Positions 36,234 through 45,571 of a stretch of DNA of 64,000 bases are shown here, in pieces (the first letter of the stretch is position 1; every line of letters starts with the position of its first letter). The stretch is from Celoporthe dispersa. Its lineage: Eukaryota; Ascomycota; Sordariomycetes; Diaporthales; Cryphonectriaceae. Both the position numbers and the translations under genes were made by a program. The DNA lies in assembly GCA_016584495.1 (NCBI GenBank), contig WAID01000007.1, forward strand, positions 1 to 64,000, written 5' to 3'. Under the pieces are notes generated by a model that ran no database searches, had not been told where the DNA came from, and saw nothing but the letters and a program-made list of their open reading frames with translations.

Positions 36234-36944
36234 TGTCCAAAGGCCCTACATACATGCATGCATGCCCTCGGCAGCGCGGTACTGCGCCCAATGCACCACC
36301 CCTCCCCTCCCCCAAAACTTCTTGACCACCAACTTTTTACTTTTCTCAAGAGGCCTTCGGGCCTGTTTCTCGCCTCATCTATGTTATGGCTTGCCACCTG
36401 CCGACCAGAACAGTGTCGGATCGCGGGTTAAGCTGGCTTACATGGTGGGCCTGGCTCGTGCATAGGCTGTCATGCATGCCAGCGCATCAAGTGGGAGCCC
36501 AAGGCGCGAAGATGCACCCCTACCACTTACCTCATCCTTCTCTGGCCCCCTCGTTCATCCTCCGAGATCCCGGCCTATATATCTGATGCCCATTTTGATG
36601 ATGCAGAGGCACTAACGAACACCGGTGGTTGGATAGATCACACGAGTCAAACCCATCGAGCGTACCATCGGACCTCGGGCCCAGGATCTTCGATAACGAG
36701 GGTTTTGGGTTTGTTATTTTTTTAAACTTTTCTTCCCTCCTCGTGGGCTGTTCCCCTCTGGAGCTCGTCGCAACGGCCCGCGGGCAAGCCCATCGTGACA
36801 AGCTCCGTCCGGCCACCTCTGTGGGGCTCTGCCTGTAGCGGGTCCTCCTCCCAGGCTGATATCGGCCCAAAGTCCCATCCTCACGTGGTCTCGGTAATCG
36901 AGGTCCTATCTCAGGGTTACCTTGGGCTCTGAGCCACTCACCAG
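35118..36944. other. Unresolved region upstream of the Cys/His-rich segment
   Basis: All three plus frames contain short protein-like pieces (for example around 35335-35490, 35680-35797, 36530-36700 and 36760-36893) bounded by plausible splice sites. None can be chosen over the others by eye. A GT microsatellite lies at 36198-36230. Confidence 0.3.
36198..36230. repeat. GT microsatellite
   Basis: About sixteen copies of TG, 1.2 kb upstream of HAP2. Confidence 0.9.
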
Positions 36945-37283
36945 TGTTCGCCCTGCGAGTACATCAACTTGCATGTGCCGTGGTGCAGCCAATTGCGCAA
37001 GCCTGGTGGCTGCGACCCTGACAACTGCCAGCGCATCCACGCATATCCAATAGATTGGGTACGCACACTACCCGACTCACGGGTGGTGCAGTGACGACAG
37101 ACCTCCGATTCAGCCTAACGCGCTGTACCTGGGGGCCCTTGCTACGGCACGCATATCGCGAAGGCCCTCTTTAACACCGGGTTCCCTCCGCTGGACTTAC
37201 ACACACGCGCCCGCACATACACACACACGCACGCACACATAACAGACGTCAGCCTCATAGCTCGCCTCGTACCTACGTCCTAA
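36945..37283 (+). CDS. Possible C-terminal part of a CCCH-like zinc-finger protein
   Basis: A coding-looking segment hidden by its short frame. After a CACTCACCAG acceptor it reads CSPCEYINLHVPWCSQLRK, then GGCDPDNCQRIHAYPIDW. The spacing C-x8-C-x4-C-x3-H (residues after VPW) matches the CCCH zinc-finger pattern, preceded by a CxxC. About 20 codons on, the frame is broken near 37091; past a one-base loss in a G run at 37131-37135 it continues as GGPCYGTHIAKALFNTGF and PPLDLH to a stop at 37283. The preceding exon may end at 36893 (CACGTGGTCTCG before GTAATC), which keeps phase. Codon third positions are GC-rich as in neighbouring genes. RNA or DNA binding is inferred from the finger only; a pseudogene or chance frame is possible. 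Confidence 0.35.
36989..37058. promoter_or_regulatory. CCAAT boxes upstream of HAP2
   Basis: CCAAT occurs at 36989-36993 and again at 37047-37051, with an opposing ATTGG at 37054-37058, so the last two form a tight inverted pair about 350 bp before the HAP2 start. CCAAT is the binding core of the HAP complex that HAP2 itself belongs to, so autoregulation is possible. The motifs also overlap the possible coding segment, which weakens the case. Confidence 0.3.
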
Positions 37284-37401
37284 TAGTATTTCTCTCCTCT
37301 CCGGTCTCAGTCGATATATCTGGCGGAGCCGATCTCGACAGATACAAGGCCCCGCGGTCCACAGCAGCAGAGAGCTACCCAGCAGATACCCGGCGAGAAG
37401 C

Positions 37402-38305
37402 ATGATGGAGTACGCGCAATATCAGCATAATTCGCAGAGCTCACAACCTCACATCACGACGGCGTTTCCCACCTCGGCCAGCACCAACACCATCACGTCG
37501 CCGCAGAGCGCACACATCCAGCAGTCACCAGTCCTCCCGTCACAGCAGGGCACAACCCCACTCAGAACCACGCCATGTATCAACAAGGATATGCTATGCC
37601 GCAGGGCATGTCGTATGCAGTTCCCGGCATCCAGGCTGCCGCTATGGCCGCAACAGCCGCCGCCTCCGGCTCGGGCTATGCATACCCGATGTCTTCGGAG
37701 ACAAACATGCAGCAGACGTCCCCTCGGATGGGCGTGAAGGGAGACAAGCCGCGGGACCCGAGGTCACCTCAGCAGATGAACAGCCTGCCCCAGAGGAGGA
37801 TGAGCCAGGTCACCAGCCCCAGCATCTCGAACCCGCAGACCATTATGAACCACACCGCTGGCCGGAGTGCTGTCGCGCCCCGGTGCCCCCGGTGCAGCAG
37901 CCCCAGTCGCCCGAGATGCCACAGGGCGGGCAGGAGGAGTCGCCCCTCTACGTCAACGCCAAGCAGTTCCACCGAATTCTCAAGAGGAGGGTGGCGAGGC
38001 AGAGGCTGGAGGAGGCGCTGCGGCTGACCAGCAAAGGGCGGAAGCCGTACCTACACGAGTCTCGTCATAACCACGCCATGCGCCGACCCCGAGGCCCTGG
38101 CGGCAGGTTCCTGACGGCGGACGAGGTTGCTGAGATCGAGAGGAAGAAGAACGAGAGCGCCGAGGTCAACAACGAAAACGACGAGGACGGCGGCTCTGCA
38201 AAGTCGGGCACGAAGAGGAAGTCCGTGGCCAGCTCGGACACGTCCAACAAGAAGGCCAAGACCGACACGGACAGCCTAGGGGACGAAGACGAGGACGAGG
38301 AATGA
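37402..38305 (+). CDS. HAP2: CCAAT-binding complex subunit HAP2/HapB (NF-YA)
   Basis: NF-YA subunit of the nuclear CCAAT-binding complex, which contacts CCAAT and docks onto the HAP3/HAP5 histone-fold pair. The Gln/Ser/Pro-rich N-terminus is followed at about residues 181-250 by the full core: ESPLYVNAKQFHRILKRR and VARQRLEEA (subunit association), then KPYLHESRHNHAMRRPRG and GGRFL (DNA contact). The tail holds KRKSVASSDTSNKKAK, likely a nuclear signal, and an acidic end. About 301 residues, normal for filamentous fungi. Two -1 shifts are needed: at 37548-37552 and at the C run 37878-37881, just before the core. No intron is required. Since HAP2 has major regulatory roles, these breaks are more likely sequence errors than real loss. 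Confidence 0.95.
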
Positions 38306-40100
38306 CGGAGGTGGTCCGGCAAGATCAGTCCTCTCCCTGTCTCCCGGCCGAGCAAGACTCTCTTTCTCTCCCCTTTTGTCCGCTTCACGATCACGAATGT
38401 CACGACCGCACGCACAAAGAGGCAAAAAAATTAAGATTTCAAATACCCACGTTCTCTCCGCATCTACGGCATGAGATGTCGGAATTTCGCCCTCAGATCC
38501 TCGGCGAGGGATTTTTACCAGGGGGTCGTGTCTACTCGACCGTATTCTCCTTTGTGACCCGGGGCAACACTTGTCAACCACACTCTTTTATTTTTGTTTG
38601 CTTCAAAACCAGATTGTTGAGGTCTGGCCATGTCTTTTCGCACTTGTTCGCCAAGCATGGCCACGGCTTTCCGCACAGGCTGAACAACACCGCGAATGGT
38701 GGTGGTGGTGGATGGATGGACGGATGGATGAACCAGGCTGATGGGAGATTGGGGGTTGGGGGATGGGGGAATCGGACGGGGGCAGCGGATATGGTAAAGC
38801 GACCTGGGCCTTTTTCAGATGGAGTCTTTCCTCTCTCTTCTTCTGTCTCTCTCTCTCTCCTCTCCTTTTGCCAAAGACTGCATGGATGACATCATCACCT
38901 AACGAACACAGAAATAAGTTGAAGGATACCCCCAAAGTTTGTTGCCTTATATTTTACTTGTTATTCCTTCTATTATACTGTCTGAGCCTTTCACAATTAC
39001 TGCCTCGTGTTCTACTCTTTTTTCTCCCTCTCTTCTTTTCCCCTTCTGACTCTACTTCATGTGTCTACCTTTTTTTTTTTTTTTTTTGGATGATGATGTG
39101 ATGAGTTGTTGGTGGGTTATGTTTTCTTCCCAGGACCTGGTCTGGTTACCGAGCGATGGAGAGCGAGAGGATGCTTCATGCCTTTGGTGATGATTTGTTT
39201 GTTTTTTTTGTTTTTTTGTCGACCGACTACTCTTCTTCTTCCCCTTTTCCAAGGAACGAACGTGTCATGATGAAATGCAAACCAACCAAAAGGAACACGA
39301 AAAAGAAAAAAAAGGTGCAAAACCAAAAGCCAAAGAAGAAAAAATGTCACCACAGACACACACACACCAAGCAGACAGGACCCCACGGGGGCACACCTTA
39401 CTCAAAACAACGGGCGCTGGTATCTGACCTTGTGTGAGAGGTCGATACCAGAGACGCACGAAGGAATGTTGTTTATTCTAGGTATATTTACTTTACATAA
39501 GAAATTGTCTCAAGACGGAAATACCATGTTTTCAGAAAATGAAAATCTCTTCTTGCTTTGAGATGTGTCTCTGTGAATAGCACTTGTTCTCTTTCGCCTT
39601 GTTTTTTTTTTTTCTTTTTGTCTTTTCCTTTTATTTTTATCTTCTCCCTCCTCGTGAGATGTGTTCGTCTCTATTGCGGGCAAGAGGAGCTTCAATACAG
39701 AGCACAGACGAGTTTTACGAGATCAACATTGATCGCCTCTTTTGACACAGCGCTTCATGTTTGCTTCACACGTCACCGGAATCCCTCCAGGTTGTATGCC
39801 TGCCTAGCCCGTACGCCCTACAGGGATGACCCACCACCTCCCGGCCCCGGCTTACCTAAGCAAGGCCCCACCACCTGTGCCTGCTGAACCTCCACACCTC
39901 TCGGTTCAATCTCACAGAGCAACAAAAACAAGAGCGGCCTCATCAACGGCTCACGTTTTCCCACCCAGAAGTTCCCTCCCTTGTCGCTCCGGCTCCAGTC
40001 ATACTTGACGCTCCGATTCTAATCTTCTTTCTTTCTTCTCTCCCTCTCTCCCTTCTTCGAGGACTCAGCAGCAAGCAGCAAAAGGCGCGGGGTCGGCAGG
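38306..40100. other. Intergenic between HAP2 and LSM2
   Basis: It should contain the HAP2 3' UTR and the LSM2 promoter. T runs lie at 39070-39088 and 39602-39612. A CT-rich stretch at 40020-40060 lies just before the LSM2 start. No further gene is evident. Confidence 0.5.
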
Positions 40101-40932
40101 ATGTTGTTCTTCAGGTGAGTCGCGGCGGGTTCGAGGTGCAGGACGGACACCTCTGCACGGGAGATGTGAAGGCTGAGGCGTGTCCGGCGCTGAGTCGTGA
40201 AACTGTGTCCGGGGCGGGGGTGGAAAGGGCGAGCAGCGAAGAGGAGGAAAGGTTCTATGGGAGGGGGCAGGAAGTTTCTCCAGGGCTGAGAGGAACGCCT
40301 GTGCGACAAAATGGGGGAAGAGGATGTCTCGAGGGAGGAACGCGGAAGGACGACTGCGGCTTGGAGGCGAGGAGGCATGACAGCAGCAGCCAGCTGCCGA
40401 GGACCCTGGCGTTCCACCCCCGCGGCGCTGATCGAGCTCTTTTCTGTCCGGAGGATACCACCTACCCCCCCCCCTTTCTCGCTCAGGCCATGCTAACCTC
40501 CCCTTCCCTCCCCCCTCCTTGCCTCGCAAAACCCTCAGCTTCTTCAAGACCCTCATCGGCCAGACGGTCACAGTCGAGCTCAAGAACGACATCAAGATCA
40601 CGGGCACCCTCAAGTCCGTCGACCAGTACCTCAACATCAAGCTCGAGGACATCGCCGTGCAGGAGGAGCTCAGGTACCCGCACCTGAGCGCCGTCAAGAA
40701 CGTCTTCATCCGGGGCAGCGTCGTGCGGTACGTGCACCTGCCCAGCAGTGCTGTCGACGTCACGCTGCTGGAGGATGCCGCGCGGAGGGTAAGTTCCCCC
40801 CCCCCCGGCTCAAGACAGCTGGATGACTCTCGGTTGCCCGGAAGAGGGTGTGGGGAGGGAATGTGTTTCGGGCTGCTAACCGACCACCCTACTACCACAG
40901 AGGCCCAGAATCAAGCTTCGAAAGCGAAGTGA
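40101..40932 (+). CDS. LSM2: U6 snRNA-associated Sm-like protein LSM2
   Basis: LSM2, a subunit shared by the nuclear LSM2-8 ring on U6 snRNA and the cytoplasmic LSM1-7 ring in mRNA decay. Exon 1 is only 14 bases (40101-40114, MLFF plus two bases). It is joined over a 424-base intron (40115-40538) to SFFKTLIGQTVTVELKND. Sm1 (IKITGTLKSVDQYLNIKLED) and Sm2 (NVFIRGSVVRYVHLP) motifs are complete. Intron 2 is 40789-40900 (GTAAGT to ACCACAG with GCTAAC). The final exon reads EAQNQASKAK only if one G is missing from the run at 40787-40789, right at the splice donor. Corrected length is about 98 residues, as expected. The identification is secure. Confidence 0.95.
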
Positions 40933-40950
40933 TCAGATGAGAAGCAGGTC

Positions 40951-40973
40951 GAGAGAGAGAGAGAGAGAGAGAG
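40951..40973. repeat. GA microsatellite in the LSM2 3' UTR
   Basis: About eleven copies of GA some 20 bases after the LSM2 stop. A second GA tract lies at 41206-41234. Confidence 0.85.
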
Positions 40974-41200
40974 GGCACGGACGAGACCATGCCGGGGAAA
41001 TAAGAAGACTAAAAAAAAAGGAACCAAACCGCGGCGGCGAGGGGGAGGAATACTGACTGGTGACTACCATGGATCATTACAACGGCGGGCAGCGGGGGAT
41101 GGAAGTGGAGGATCGCAATGATGGTGATGATGATGATGGCGGCCTGCTTTGCTGGCACAGGACGAAGTAGGCCTCCTGAGACGGCGGACACACACGAGGG

Positions 41201-41237
<37 letters not shown>

Positions 41238-41458
41238 CCCGAAATAAGAACAACCAAGATGGCAAGGGAACCTAGAAGCCGATCTCTTGCAGATGACTAG
41301 AATGTCTTGTGGTGATTTTGTGTGTTTGGCTGCTTCAAGCCGATAAAACATCTGTTTCCTCGGCGCTACTTTCCAGAGCTGCATCACAGAGGTGCGGGGT
41401 TGCCTTCTCTGGCTCTATCCAAAGACCTGAGGCCGGCGGCGCCGGCGGTACATCATCA

Positions 41459-44308
41459 CTACCAGTACACCGCACCTCCTCGCCCGTCCTTCCCATCCCA
41501 TATGGCCACCTCATTTTCCCCCCTCGACATGTCTGCCCTTCTCGCCCTCCTCCTCCCTGGCTTCCGTATCGTCCCCATCCTCCGTGACGACCCTGACCAT
41601 CCCTCCCTCCGCCGCTCGCTCAGCCACCGGTCCGTCCAGCCCTTCATCCTGCGCCGGCTGGGCTCGCTGCCCACGTTCACCGTCGGCACGATCTTCTCGA
41701 TCCGCAGCGCCATGACGAACAGCATCAGCTCCCGGAAGCTGCTGTGCTCGCTGTACGGCACCCCGAAGCACATGGCCTCCCGCGAGCTCCCCTGCTGCGG
41801 CACCAGGTCCCGCGGGCCGAAGCGTGTGCGCCATGACGGGCCGTGGAGGATCTGCGCCGTCGGCACGGAGCTGGGCGGCATGTTGGCCGTGACCTGCGCC
41901 GCGGACCCGGACCTGCCGCCGTTGTTGGCCAGGGACGGTCGGTAGTTCCAGCCCGAGGGCGGAACCCCACGACCCGGCCAAAGTGCGGGCGGTAGTGGTC
42001 CAGGTACTCGGCCAGCGTCTCGGCGCGGATCTCCATCAGCATCTGCATGTGGACCTGTGCCTCGTGCGGGTTGTTGGTCATCAGGCCCGTCAGCTCCGGG
42101 TCGCCCAGCTGCGAGCAGATCCGGATCTTGGCGGGGCTGGCAAAGATCTTGGTCTTGAGCGCGAGGGCGATGGCCTTGCAGATCCGCTCCTTGCCGATGC
42201 TATAGGTACCGCAGACGACGAGGAGGCGGTTGCGGTTGGCCCGGGCCTGCTGGCCCAGGGCGCTGAGGGCGTTGGGCGCGGGGGCGTCCCGGGTCTGGCA
42301 GGGTCGGGGCTAGACCTGAACTTGGGGCGTCGGTCGTCGTCTTGTCGTCGGCGGCGGCGACGAAGAAGCGGCTTACGGTATCGTTGTTCCCGATGCCTTT
42401 GCCCTCGCGCCGGCGCAGGACGCTGTGCCATCCGGTCTCGTCCTCCGCCCTGAGCGTCGAGTCCAGCTCGAGGCAGAGCTGGGCGCACGCCCGGATCACG
42501 TCGGTCTGCGGCGGGAAGGAGTACCGTGGGTTGAGATATGTCGTGTCGAGGTAGCACACGTCGATCCTCTGCTGCTTCATCTTCCCCAGGGCGTCGGCGG
42601 TCTCGGGCCTCAGCTGGGGTGCTCGATGTGGGCCCGACAGGCCCGGAAGTCGCCGCAGTGCAGGATGCGCTGCACCCTCCTCTTCTCCCTGGAGCTGGCG
42701 TGGGGCCCGGGCCCGGGAGGGCCTTCTCGAAGAGGAACAGCGAGCTCCCGGGGCAGTGGTTGGCAGGTATCATGGTCACGAGGACCCCGTCCGTCCCCGG
42801 CACGGGCACCTTCTCCTCGAACTCGAGCTCGACGACGTACCTCTCCGCCGTCTTGAGCTGTGACCTGACGAGGCTCCCGGTCACCCTGCTGCAGTAGATC
42901 GGCCCGTGGGTCCAGCTCGCCGTCAGGCCAATATAGTGGTCGCTGTGGAAATGGCTGAGGAAGTACGCCCGGCACCCCTCGACGGCGCCGTAGCGGAAGG
43001 CGTCCACGCAGATGTGAAGGCCAGGCATGATCTTGTAGAACGGACAGGTCCTCTGGTACGCCGGCTTGCCCTCGACGCATTCTCGGCTGCCGCTGCGGTG
43101 GCCCATGCTGCGTCCTCGGCATGGCCCGACATGAGCTTCGAGAAGGCGGAGGCCGGCCCGCTGCCGGCGCCTGGTCCTCCGCCCCCGCCGATGGATATCG
43201 GGTTCGCCTGGCCCGGGCGGGCGACTGCGGCACGAGCGAAGCGCTTGCCAACCTCTGGCATCGAGACCAGACCCTCCTCTCCGCCGAGCTCAGGTTTCGG
43301 CCTCGGCTGCTGCGGTGGGGGCGGTGGGGGCCCTGGGGACGTCTTGGAGGGCAGCGGTGTCGGGTTGCCGTCCAGGCATGCGTTGACATGGACGGTGGCC
43401 TCATCCGGTGTGATCCCGACGAGGCTGGCACTGCATATTGGACAGCTCTCGGTCATGCCGTCGTCCTCCATGAGGGTCTCCAGGCCATCGTCACAGCTGT
43501 CGACCCCGGCCTCTTCCGCCTCGAGCCGGGCCTGTGCCTTCATAAAACGCATCTCCCGCAGCTCTTCTCCCTCGAATACGTCGTCGTCGTCGTCGTCAGA
43601 CCCGTCGTCCAGGCCGTCGAGGTCGCCGTAGTCTCCATCCGCCGACATCTCGTGTTTCAGCGGCGGCGGGGGTCTCGCGGGTCTGGTCTGGGGCAGGCGC
43701 AGGGGTTAGATCTGGCCTCGAGGGCTCCGCCTGCGCAGACACGGTGGGTGTGGAGGCTGGCCATACCCCTGCTCCTCTCCTGCTGGATCCTGCACGTCAC
43801 CTGGCCTTGGCCCGCCGGATGGTGGTATATCTGGTATCGGCCCTTCGTTCTCTGTCTCGGAGTCTGAGTCGTCCAGGAACGGCCCCCTGAGAGGCTTCCT
43901 CCTAGGCGGCGGAGGCTTGGCCTGTGGTGTCTCCTCGGGCTGTGGCTCTGCCTGCGTCTCCGGTGGTGCAGGCTCTGGGCTCTCTGCCCCGTCGCCGGCG
44001 CCGCTCAGCCTCCTCCTCTTGCTCGGCACCTGTGCTTCGTTGTATCTCTCTTCCGGCGCCGCGTCATCTGCGCCGTATATATCGTCGTCGTCATCATCCT
44101 CATCCTGAAGAGGCTGCCTTGTCGCCGGCGGGGCATCACCACCGACGAACATGGACTCCTCGGGCCGGTCGACCCTGTGGAAGAAGCTGAGGATGCTCTT
44201 GTTCGTGACGCTGTCGCGCTTCTTGGGCGTCTTCGACAGGGCAGGTCGGAGCGCGGGGCGCGTGGGCCTGGATGTCCTGGTCGGCCTGGCGGGCGCCATC
44301 GTGTGCAT
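41459..44308 (-). CDS. PSO2: DNA interstrand cross-link repair nuclease PSO2/SNM1
   Basis: Nuclear 5' exonuclease of the SNM1/PSO2 family that processes DNA interstrand cross-links. In order: NKSILSFFHRV near residue 30, similar to a PCNA-binding box; acidic stretches and a basic KRRR signal; a UBZ/RAD18-like finger, CPICSASLVG with a later HVNAC; then the metallo-beta-lactamase fold with HFHSDHY, PANHCPGSSLFLFE, HCGDFRACRAH and DVCYLDTTYLNPRYSFPP; then the DRMBL part with VVCGTYSIGKERI, NNPHEAQVHMQ and VPYSEHSSFRELM. About 950 residues. At least seven -1 shifts are needed (near 43700, 43650, 43069-43071, 42705, 42616-42619, 42290 and 41957-41959), several of them clear one-base losses in G/C runs. 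The start at 44308 was chosen over 44299; either is possible. LSM2 lies tail to tail with it. Confidence 0.92.
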
Positions 44309-45359
44309 CGCCTGTCGTCGCTGCTCGGCTGCGGGGTGGGAAAGAAAAGAGGAAGGGCGGCCAATCGGTAAAGACAAGAGAGAAAGACAAAGAAAGGAGA
44401 AGCAGCTGGTCGCTGTCCGGCGGGGCGAAGCTCAAGGCAGGCAGGCGACAACAAAGAAGGAAGGAAAGTTTCTGGCTTGGCAGGTGCGCAGGTCCAAGAA
44501 GTCGTGACGTTGGATGGGTCGACGCGGAACGCTTGGGCCACCTCTCTACGCGAAGTCACGCGGACGACAGCCTCGGAAGCCTAGCTTCTTCTCCCAGTGA
44601 CCTGTCTTGATTTAATACATGCACATTTTCATACTTTTTCCTTGAAGAGAAAAAAGTTTAACTATTTGTTTATTGTTTTTTTAGGAGAGGAAGAAAAATC
44701 ACGAGTGCAGAGAAGGTGAGGCAATGAGAGAGCTCTTACAAGATGGACAGACCAGCTGCAGTACTTACAAGGCAGCATGTCTACCAACCACCTGCGGGCC
44801 AAGAATAGGCAGGGCATTCCCACCCAGTCTTTTCCTTGAGAGGATGCTCAAATCTGGGCCTAGGAAAAGAGGATGGCATTTCTTGAACAATATGTCTGCA
44901 GGTGTACCTAGGATCACCCTGTGTACATCGTGACATCAACAGCCATCACCAGCACAGGGAGACATGTCACATGTGATCCTTTACTGACTCGACAGAGACC
45001 TGGAGGGAAGATACTCTTGAGGCTATTGCCTGCTGCAGGCAATGGGTGATTACTCGTCAGAAATGATAGTCTGCACTACTAGGGTCTCTCCTTGACGCAC
45101 TCACCTTTGGCATTCCGGGAGGGTCACATTGAAGGATTTGTAAAGGGATATGTTTATGTACGAGATAGTGTGTCATAGTGCATCCCTTTAGGAAGGAAGA
45201 TGCGGTGAATTGTTTCTTCTTGTCTTTCTCTCCCTTACATGTTTCTCTCGCCGTGAGAATCAATGAGAAGATGTGATGGGACCCCCAACACCAGTGAACT
45301 CATTGTCCTTTCCAAGAACGTCACAATCCTGAAACGTTCATCATCACTTACAGCTTTCC

Positions 45360-45402
<43 letters not shown>

Positions 45403-45571
45403 ACATGTAGATAAGAATGGTCCAGGTCCTATAGCAAGTACTCATAATTTGTTGAAAAGATGCAACAACAGAAACACAACCTCACTCATTATTACCTCGA
45501 GATTCATCCTCTGACGAGGCTGAGCAGCACACGTTATTTTACTTGATCTTCTTCTCATTAACCAACACAGG
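44309..45571. other. Divergent promoter region between PSO2 and the carboxylesterase
   Basis: This 1.26-kb stretch must hold the promoters of both flanking genes. A CA-rich sequence with a compound AT/GT repeat lies about 170 bp before the esterase start. No gene is seen. Confidence 0.5.
45361..45402. repeat. Compound AT and GT microsatellite
   Basis: Ten copies of AT pass directly into eleven copies of GT in the esterase promoter region. Length change here could alter promoter spacing. Confidence 0.9.

Noticed and set aside
41322..41945. 207-codon plus-strand open frame
   Set aside because: It is the antisense of the C-terminal, well-conserved DRMBL part of PSO2.
42906..43867. Two plus-strand open frames of about 240 codons
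   Set aside because: Antisense shadows of PSO2, whose metallo-beta-lactamase motifs are on the minus strand.
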